From: Acetobacteraceae bacterium
GTDB lineage: Bacteria; Pseudomonadota; Alphaproteobacteria; Acetobacterales; Acetobacteraceae
DNA: 5,980 bases
NCBI GenBank assembly: GCA_947475475.1
Contig: CANJOG010000137.1
Coordinates: 1 to 5,980 of the forward strand
Direction: 5' to 3'
Part shown: piece by piece, positions 1-5,980 of the stretch
Layout: each line of letters opens with the position of its first letter
Position numbering within the stretch: position 1 is the stretch's first letter
Notes under the pieces: generated by a model
Databases searched by the model: none
Seen by the model: the letters and a program-made list of their open reading frames with translations, nothing else
Told to the model about the DNA's origin: nothing
Translations under genes and position numbers: made by a program

Positions 1-40
1 CACCGACGCGCAGGGGGCCGTTGGGGGATGATGTGCTCAT
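1..40 (-). CDS. ureG: Urease accessory GTPase UreG, 5' end only (partial)
   Basis: Only the first 13 codons are inside the window, reading M-S-T-S-S-P-N-G-P-L-R-V-G. The N-G-P-L-R-V-G stretch is what normally precedes the P-loop (GxGGPVGSGKT) at the N-terminus of UreG, the SIMIBI-class GTPase that drives nickel insertion into apo-urease together with UreD and UreF. The P-loop itself lies beyond the left edge. The ATG overlaps the ureF stop as ATGA (bases 40 to 37), so translation is probably coupled to ureF. An AGGA at 45-42 is too close to the ATG to be a good ribosome-binding site, which also points to coupling. The position after ureF matches the usual ureEFG order. The call rests on a short sequence plus context, so it is strong but not proven here. 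Confidence 0.88.
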   Translation of the reverse strand, partial: MSTSSPNGPLRVG

Positions 41-699
41 GTCCTGAACAACCTCGTGTACTGGGTTTCGTGCCGCATGGCGGCGAGATCGGCGCGGAAG
101 CAGGCGCCGCCGAGATCGTCGAGCGAGGCGTCGCGTGTTTCGCTGGTGGTCTCAAGAATAAGCGGCGCCAGGGCGGCCTGCACGGCGAGGCCGGCGGATT
201 GACCGAGCGGGATGGCGCGCACCGCGGCGGAAATCAGGTTCGATGTGAAGCAGTGCAGGAAGCCGGCGCAGGCATCCTCGGCCGGGATATCGTGGTGGCC
301 GGCGAGCGCGCCAACGGCGACGGCGTAGTGGATGTCGTTGGGCAGGTGCCAGGCCGCATCGCGCCACGGGCGGGCGGCGGCGACGAAGGCATTACCCTGG
401 GCGATGGCTTCGAGATGGCGTTCGCGCGAGGCGCAGGTGGCGGCAGCGAGTTCGGCAAGATCGTCGAGTACCGCGGCATCTTTGCAGGCGGCATGGGCGT
501 GGCGTAGCAGGATCGCGTCGTTGCGGCCGGAGCCGTGGCGCAGCAGGTCGGCGAGCCAGGATTGCAGCGTGGCCGCGTTGGTGATGTCACCGGCTTCGAC
601 GGCCCATTCCAGGCCGTGCGAATAGGCGAAGCCGCCGGTCGGGAAGGCGGGGGAGAGCCAGGAGAGCAAACGGAGCAACGCGGAGAGATCAGTGGTCAT
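37..699 (-). CDS. ureF: Urease accessory protein UreF
   Basis: UreF is the cytoplasmic maturation factor that bridges UreD and UreG in the urease activation complex and gates GTP-dependent nickel delivery. The chosen start gives 220 residues, normal for the family. Family landmarks visible are L-S-P-A-F-P-T-G-G-F-A-Y-S-H-G-L-E at about residues 15-31, the F-T-S-N-L-I-S-A-A-V-R-A-I-P-L-G-Q block at about 151-167, and the C-terminal M-R-H-E-T-Q-Y-T-R-L-F-R at about 208-219, which is highly conserved and contacts UreG/UreD. The frame stays open further upstream and holds more ATG codons, but that extension lies entirely within the ureE histidine tail. The ATG at 699 places the conserved L-S-P-x-F-P-x-G-G motif at the usual distance from the N-terminus. 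It overlaps the last 11 bases of ureE and has no clear Shine-Dalgarno, so coupling to ureE is likely. The stop overlaps the ureG start. Confidence 0.95.
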   Translation of the reverse strand: MTTDLSALLRLLSWLSPAFPTGGFAYSHGLEWAVEAGDITNAATLQSWLADLLRHGSGRNDAILLRHAHAACKDAAVLDDLAELAAATCASRERHLEAIAQGNAFVAAARPWRDAAWHLPNDIHYAVAVGALAGHHDIPAEDACAGFLHCFTSNLISAAVRAIPLGQSAGLAVQAALAPLILETTSETRDASLDDLGGACFRADLAAMRHETQYTRLFRT

Positions 700-1195
700 G
701 GTCGTGACCGTGCGGGTGCGCATGATCGTGATGATGGTCGTCATCATCGTCGGTCAGATGCGAATGCCCGCCGGCATAGGCGCCGGCTTCCGGATCGAAG
801 GCGGCGTGGATTTCGTGGGCGTGACCGCCCAGTGTGTGCACCATATCGGCGATGACGTGGTCGTAGCGGATGATAAGACTTCCGGGAGTCATTTGCACCG
901 GCAGATGGCGATTGCCGAGATGCCAGGCGATGCGAATAAGATTTTCCTGGTCGGAATGGATTTCCAGCAGATGCTCCGGCCGCGCACGCACGCGCACATA
1001 ACCGCCGGATTCGAGCGCGAGCGCGTCACCGTCGCGCAGGCGGGCGGCATGCGGGAGATCGACGAGCAGGCTGGCGCCGGATTCGGTGGTCAGGACAATG
1101 CGGCGGCGATGCCTGCGGTCGAAATCGACCAGCACCGTGTCGCGTTGATCCGCCTCCGGCCAGGCGCCGGCGGGCAGAACGGAATGGGAGCGCAT
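689..1195 (-). CDS. ureE: Urease nickel metallochaperone UreE, with histidine-rich tail
   Basis: UreE is a cytoplasmic dimeric metallochaperone that binds Ni(II) and hands it to UreG and the apo-urease complex. The protein is 168 residues. Residues 1-70 form the peptide-binding-like domain. Residues 75-145 form the metal-binding domain, with L-G-N-R-H-L-P-V-Q at 93-101 and R-Y-D-H-V at 110-114. His113 matches the interface His (His96 of the Klebsiella aerogenes protein) that binds nickel. P-E-A-G-A-Y-A at 135-141 closes the core. The tail from 144 to 168 has 11 histidines and a run of five aspartates (149-153), typical of nickel-buffering UreE forms. The gene starts 14 bases after the ureC stop, with a weak GGGA Shine-Dalgarno at 1207-1204. 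Its last 11 bases overlap ureF. Domain roles are family knowledge; the motifs are read directly. Confidence 0.96.
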   Translation of the reverse strand: MRSHSVLPAGAWPEADQRDTVLVDFDRRHRRRIVLTTESGASLLVDLPHAARLRDGDALALESGGYVRVRARPEHLLEIHSDQENLIRIAWHLGNRHLPVQMTPGSLIIRYDHVIADMVHTLGGHAHEIHAAFDPEAGAYAGGHSHLTDDDDDHHHDHAHPHGHDHDH

Positions 1196-1209
1196 ACGAA
1201 AATTCCCGC

Positions 1210-2915
<1,706 letters not shown>

Positions 2916-2916
<1 letters not shown>

Positions 2917-3221
2917 CAGAGTGCTCCCATCACATCGCCGCGGAAACCGATCACCGTGCGGGCGCCGCGGAAGGGCACCAATGTCACGCTACGGGTCTGG
3001 CCGGGTTCAAAACGCACCGCCGTGCCGGCGGGGATATCCAGGCGCTGACCGCGCGCAGCGGCACGATCGAAGGAAAGCGCGGGATTGGCCTCGGCAAAAT
3101 GGTAATGGCTGCCGACCTGCACCGGGCGGTCGCCGGTATTGGCGACGGTGAGTTCGGTGCGCGCCAGACCTTCATTCAGGTCGATCTCGCCCTCGGCGGG
3201 AATGACTTCTCCAGGGATCAT
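2916..3221 (-). CDS. ureB: Urease beta subunit UreB
   Basis: UreB is one of the two small structural subunits of the (UreABC)3 urease trimer. It is not catalytic but packs against UreC and is thought to be where UreD and UreF dock during activation. The protein is 101 residues, normal for a separate beta subunit. Family landmarks are the M-I-P-G-E N-terminus, N-T-G-D-R-P-V-Q-V-G-S-H-Y-H-F at 28-42, F-D-R at 51-53, R-L-D-I-P-A-G-T-A-V-R-F-E-P-G at 60-74 and a G-F-R-G at 92-95. The start lies 11 bases after the ureA stop. A good GAGGG Shine-Dalgarno at 3234-3230 overlaps the ureA stop codon. UreB and UreA are separate genes here, unlike the fused small subunit of Helicobacter. Confidence 0.98.
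2924..2928 (-). promoter_or_regulatory. Ribosome-binding site for ureC
   Basis: GGGAG on the minus strand lies seven bases before the ureC ATG and within the final codons of ureB. It supports the start at 2916 and independent ribosome loading on the catalytic-subunit gene in addition to TGATG coupling. Confidence 0.65.
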
Positions 3222-3229
3222 TGTGTCTG

Positions 3230-3234
3230 CCCTC
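3230..3234 (-). promoter_or_regulatory. Ribosome-binding site for ureB
   Basis: GAGGG on the minus strand lies eight bases before the ureB ATG and shares two bases with the ureA stop codon, so ribosomes ending ureA are placed directly on the ureB site. Confidence 0.65.
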
Positions 3235-3535
3235 AGCGGATCGGCTGGTGAACGGTGACGAGCTTAGTGCCGTCTGGGAAAGTGGCCTCGACCTGCACAT
3301 CGGAAATCATGTCGGCGATGCCGTCCATGACCTGTGCGCGGGTGATGACATGCGCGCCGGCTTCCATCAGATCGGCGACGGTGCGGCCGTCGCGGGCACC
3401 TTCGACGACAAAATCGCTGATGAGGGCGACAGCTTCTGGATGATTGAGCTTCACCCCACGCTCCATCCGGCGGCGGGCGACCATGGCGGCCATGGAGATC
3501 AGCAATTTGTCTTTTTCACGCGGTGTCAGATTCAT
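3233..3535 (-). CDS. ureA: Urease gamma subunit UreA
   Basis: UreA is the smallest structural subunit of urease and helps form the trimeric core with UreB and UreC. The protein is 100 residues, exactly the usual length. It begins M-N-L-T-P-R-E-K-D-K-L-L, the standard UreA N-terminus. It also shows the family motifs G-V-K-L-N-H-P-E-A-V-A-L-I at 27-39, A-R-D-G-R-T-V at 47-53, V-M-D-G-I at 69-73 and the final V-H-Q-P-I-R at 95-100. The frame is open to an ATG nine codons further up (3562), but that would add residues not seen in the family and reach into ureD, so I use 3535. A partial Shine-Dalgarno, AGAGA at 3547-3543, lies seven bases ahead. The start is 14 bases beyond the ureD stop. Confidence 0.98.
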   Translation of the reverse strand: MNLTPREKDKLLISMAAMVARRRMERGVKLNHPEAVALISDFVVEGARDGRTVADLMEAGAHVITRAQVMDGIADMISDVQVEATFPDGTKLVTVHQPIR

Positions 3536-3549
3536 GGTGCGATCTCTTT

Positions 3550-4428
<879 letters not shown>

Positions 4429-5073
4429 CCCACCCGCCTTGCATGACGATATCGCCGCGATCCAGCACCGCCACACGGTCGGAGAGCTCGCGGGCGAAGT
4501 CGAAATATTGCTCGACCAGCAGAATGGCCATCTCGCCGCGATCACGCAACAGGGCGATGACGCGGCCGATATCCTTGATGATGCTCGGCTGGATACCCTC
4601 GGTCGGCTCGTCGAGCACGAGCAGCGTCGGGCGTGTCACCAATGCGCGGGCGATGGCGAGTTGCTGTTGCTGGCCGCCGGAGAGATCACCGCCGCGCCGG
4701 TGCATCATGGTCTTGAGCACCGGGAATAGGTCGAAGATTTCGTCAGCCACCTTGCGGTCACGGCCTTTCAGAACTGCAAATCCCGTCTGGAGATTTTCCG
4801 ACACGGTAAGTAGCGGGAAGATCTCCCTCCCCTGCGGCACATAGGCGATGCCATGGCGCGCACGGTCATAAGTGGCCATGCGGCTGATATCGGTGCCGTT
4901 CCAGGTGATCTTGCCCTTGCTGATCGGATGCGCGCCGACAATCGCGCGCAGCAGCGAGGATTTGCCCACGCCGTTACGGCCGAGCACGCAGGTGACTTTG
5001 CCGATCTCGGCCTTGACCGAAACCTGGCGCAGCGCGATGGCCGCACCGTAATGCAGATCGATTCCGCTGACGT

Positions 5074-5106
5074 TCAACATTGTTCAGCTCCGCTGACTGG
5101 CAACAT
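5074..5106 (-). other. Possible 10-codon upstream reading frame ending on the urtE start
   Basis: The ATG at 5106-5104, in the upstream repeat copy, opens a frame M-L-P-V-S-G-A-E-Q-C followed by TGA at 5076-5074. That stop overlaps the second and third codons of urtE. A GGGG at 5119-5116 lies nine bases ahead of this ATG and could serve as a ribosome-binding site. If used, it would be a short leader peptide, or a decoy start, through which ribosomes finish urtD and then reinitiate at urtE. The frame is plain in the sequence; its use is inference. Confidence 0.3.
5088..5091 (-). promoter_or_regulatory. Ribosome-binding site for urtE, created at the repeat junction
   Basis: On the minus strand GGAG occupies 5091-5088, seven bases before the urtE ATG, a good Shine-Dalgarno core and spacing. 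Three of its bases end the upstream repeat copy and the fourth begins the downstream copy, so the site exists only because of the duplication. It supports the start at 5080 over the ATG at 5106. Confidence 0.7.
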
Positions 5107-5109
5107 TGC

Positions 5110-5865
5110 TCAGCGCCCCAGATAGACTTCGATGACGCGCGGATCGGCGCTCACCTTGTCGAGACTTCCCTGGGCCAGCACGGAACCTTCGTGCAGCACC
5201 GTCACTTTCACACCAAGCTCGCGCACGAAATGCATGTCGTGCTCGACCACCACCACCGAGCGGGTCTTGTTGATCTCGCGCAGCAGAATGGCCGTCTGCT
5301 CAGTCTCCGAATCCGTCATGCCGGCGACGGGTTCGTCGAGCAGCAGGAGTTTTGGGTCCTGCGCGAGCAACATGCCGATTTCCAGCCACTGCTTCTGGCC
5401 ATGGCTGAGATCGCCGCCGAGGCGGTGCTTATGGGCGGAGAGGCGCGTGAGGTCCAGCAGGTCGTTGATGCGCTGCTTTTCCTCGGCACTCTCGCGTGCC
5501 CAGAGTGTAAAGTTCGGCCTCCTGTCATTGGAAAGGGCAAGCAGAAGATTGTCCCACACAGTCAGTTTTTCGAAGACGGTGGGCTTCTGGAACTTGCGGC
5601 CGATGCCGAGCGAGGCGATGTCCGGCTCTTCGAGACGGGTGAGATCGGTTGTCTCGCCGTAGAGTACATCGCCCTGGTCTGGGCGTGTCTTGCCGGTGAT
5701 GACATCCATCATCGTGGTCTTACCGGCGCCATTGGGGCCGATCACCGCGCGCATCTCGCCAGGCTCCAGCATGAGCGAAAGCGAGTTGAGCGCACGGAAG
5801 CCATCGAATGACACGGTCACGCCGTCGAGATAGAGCAGCGAGCCGGTTGCGCGATCCTTGCTCAT
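5110..5865 (-). CDS. urtD: Urea ABC transporter ATP-binding protein UrtD
   Basis: UrtD is the LivG-like ATPase of the Urt urea importer and pairs with UrtE beneath the UrtB/UrtC membrane subunits. The protein is 251 residues, normal length. Motifs are Walker A G-P-N-G-A-G-K-T-T at 43-51, Q-loop Q93 in R-K-F-Q-K-P, signature L-S-H-G-Q at 153-157 followed by K-Q-W-L-E-I-G-M-L-L, and Walker B L-L-L-L-D-E-P at 173-179 followed by V-A-G-M-T-D. The switch histidine is H209 in V-E-H-D-M. The H-G-Q-K-Q-W-L-E-I-G and V-A-G-M-T-D stretches are typical of UrtD. The start overlaps the urtC stop as ATGA and has a strong GGAGG Shine-Dalgarno at 5877-5873, seven bases upstream. Confidence 0.97.
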   Translation of the reverse strand: MSKDRATGSLLYLDGVTVSFDGFRALNSLSLMLEPGEMRAVIGPNGAGKTTMMDVITGKTRPDQGDVLYGETTDLTRLEEPDIASLGIGRKFQKPTVFEKLTVWDNLLLALSNDRRPNFTLWARESAEEKQRINDLLDLTRLSAHKHRLGGDLSHGQKQWLEIGMLLAQDPKLLLLDEPVAGMTDSETEQTAILLREINKTRSVVVVEHDMHFVRELGVKVTVLHEGSVLAQGSLDKVSADPRVIEVYLGR

Positions 5866-5980
5866 TGGCCTGCCTCCACCGTCACTTCAGGGGGCGTGCG
5901 TTTGCGCGAGAGTTTCGTCATCAGGCCGAGAATACCCTGCGGCATGAACAGCGTGACGGCGACGAAAAGCGCACCGAGGG
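5862..5980 (-). CDS. urtC: Urea ABC transporter permease UrtC, 3' end only (partial)
   Basis: The last 38 codons of a gene enter from the right edge. They read L-G-A-L-F-V-A-V-T-L-F-M-P-Q-G-I-L-G-L-M, then a basic, polar tail (T-K-L-S-R-K-R-T-P-P-E and on to G-Q). A final hydrophobic helix ending in x-x-P-Q/R-G-I/L-x-G-L followed by a charged cytoplasmic tail is how LivM/UrtC-type permeases end. The stop overlaps the urtD start (ATGA at 5865-5862). The Urt operon order urtABCDE makes UrtC the expected gene here. Only the C-terminus is visible, so the identity rests mainly on context and this ending. Confidence 0.88.
   Translation of the reverse strand, partial: LGALFVAVTLFMPQGILGLMTKLSRKRTPPEVTVEAGQ
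5873..5877 (-). promoter_or_regulatory. Ribosome-binding site for urtD
   Basis: A GGAGG lies on the minus strand seven bases before the urtD ATG, inside the last codons of urtC. It is the best Shine-Dalgarno match in the window and fixes the urtD start at 5865. Confidence 0.75.

Larger units (their letters stand above)
5063..5114 (-). repeat. 26-bp imperfect tandem duplication spanning the urtD stop and urtE start
   Basis: Bases 5063-5088 and 5089-5114 are adjacent copies of one 26-base unit and match at 22 of 26 positions by direct comparison. The mismatches are at unit positions 10, 11, 12 and 21 in plus-strand order. Similarity stops at both unit ends. In the minus-strand sense each copy holds a TGA-like stop, then CAATGTTG, then a stretch reading like the urtE N-terminus (M-L-N-V-S-G in the downstream copy, M-L-P-V-S-G in the upstream copy). 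The simplest reading is a past slippage or duplication event that copied the urtD-urtE junction and later diverged. Because 26 is not a multiple of three, the upstream ATG is out of frame with urtE. Confidence 0.85.

Noticed and set aside
719..756. CAT/GAT triplet repeat considered as a microsatellite or mobile-element footprint
   Set aside because: It is fully explained by the His/Asp-rich tail codons of UreE, and there are no flanking target-site duplications or inverted repeats.
1196..1209. Possible regulatory or terminator element in the ureC-ureE gap
   Set aside because: The gap is only 14 bases and holds a weak ribosome-binding site. There is no inverted repeat followed by a T-run.
4429..4545. 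An N-terminal extension of ureD by 39 codons
   Set aside because: It would lie wholly within urtE, has Ser/Trp/Cys-rich composition unlike UreD, and would make the protein longer than family members. The ATG at 4428 has a better ribosome-binding site.
5080..5811. A 243-codon plus-strand frame opposite urtD
   Set aside because: It mirrors the urtD coding frame and carries no recognisable domain, while urtD has all ABC ATPase motifs.

Overview
The window is a compact stretch of a single urea-uptake and urease operon. Every gene I can support lies on the minus strand, so transcription runs from the right end (base 5980) to the left end (base 1). In transcription order the genes are: urtC (3' end only), urtD, urtE, ureD, ureA, ureB, ureC, ureE, ureF and ureG (first 13 codons only). 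The DNA is GC-rich. The separate small subunits UreA and UreB, the ureDABCEFG order, a histidine-tailed UreE and urt genes directly upstream all suggest a proteobacterium, most likely an alphaproteobacterium. That is inferred from gene order and protein style, and I cannot name a genus.

Right part (4385-5980): the cytoplasmic half of a urea ABC importer. The end of the UrtC permease overlaps the start of the UrtD ATPase by ATGA. UrtD is followed by the second ATPase, UrtE. The substrate-binding protein (UrtA), the UrtB permease and the operon promoter would lie beyond the right edge.

Middle (1210-4428): ureD (accessory scaffold) overlaps the end of urtE by 44 bases. It is followed by the structural genes ureA, ureB and ureC, which encode gamma, beta and alpha. 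The catalytic residues of UreC are all present.

Left part (1-1195): the nickel-delivery and maturation genes ureE, ureF and the start of ureG.

The genes act in one pathway. The Urt transporter brings in scarce urea and UreABC hydrolyses it to ammonia and carbamate. UreD, UreF and UreG form the GTP-dependent maturation complex, and UreE donates nickel. Gaps between genes are 29 bases or less and several genes overlap, so there is no room for internal terminators or conventional promoters, and translational coupling is likely throughout.

The machinery is a known type. The most unusual thing I found is a 26-bp imperfect tandem duplication (22 of 26 bases identical) at 5063-5114. It spans the urtD stop and the urtE start. 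It leaves a decoy upstream ATG with a 10-codon reading frame ending on the urtE start, and it builds the apparent urtE ribosome-binding site at the repeat junction. A second point of interest is the histidine/aspartate tail of UreE, whose codons are read in another frame to give several possible ureF starts. I saw no mobile element, CRISPR array, RNA gene, or stretch over 30 bases without a gene.
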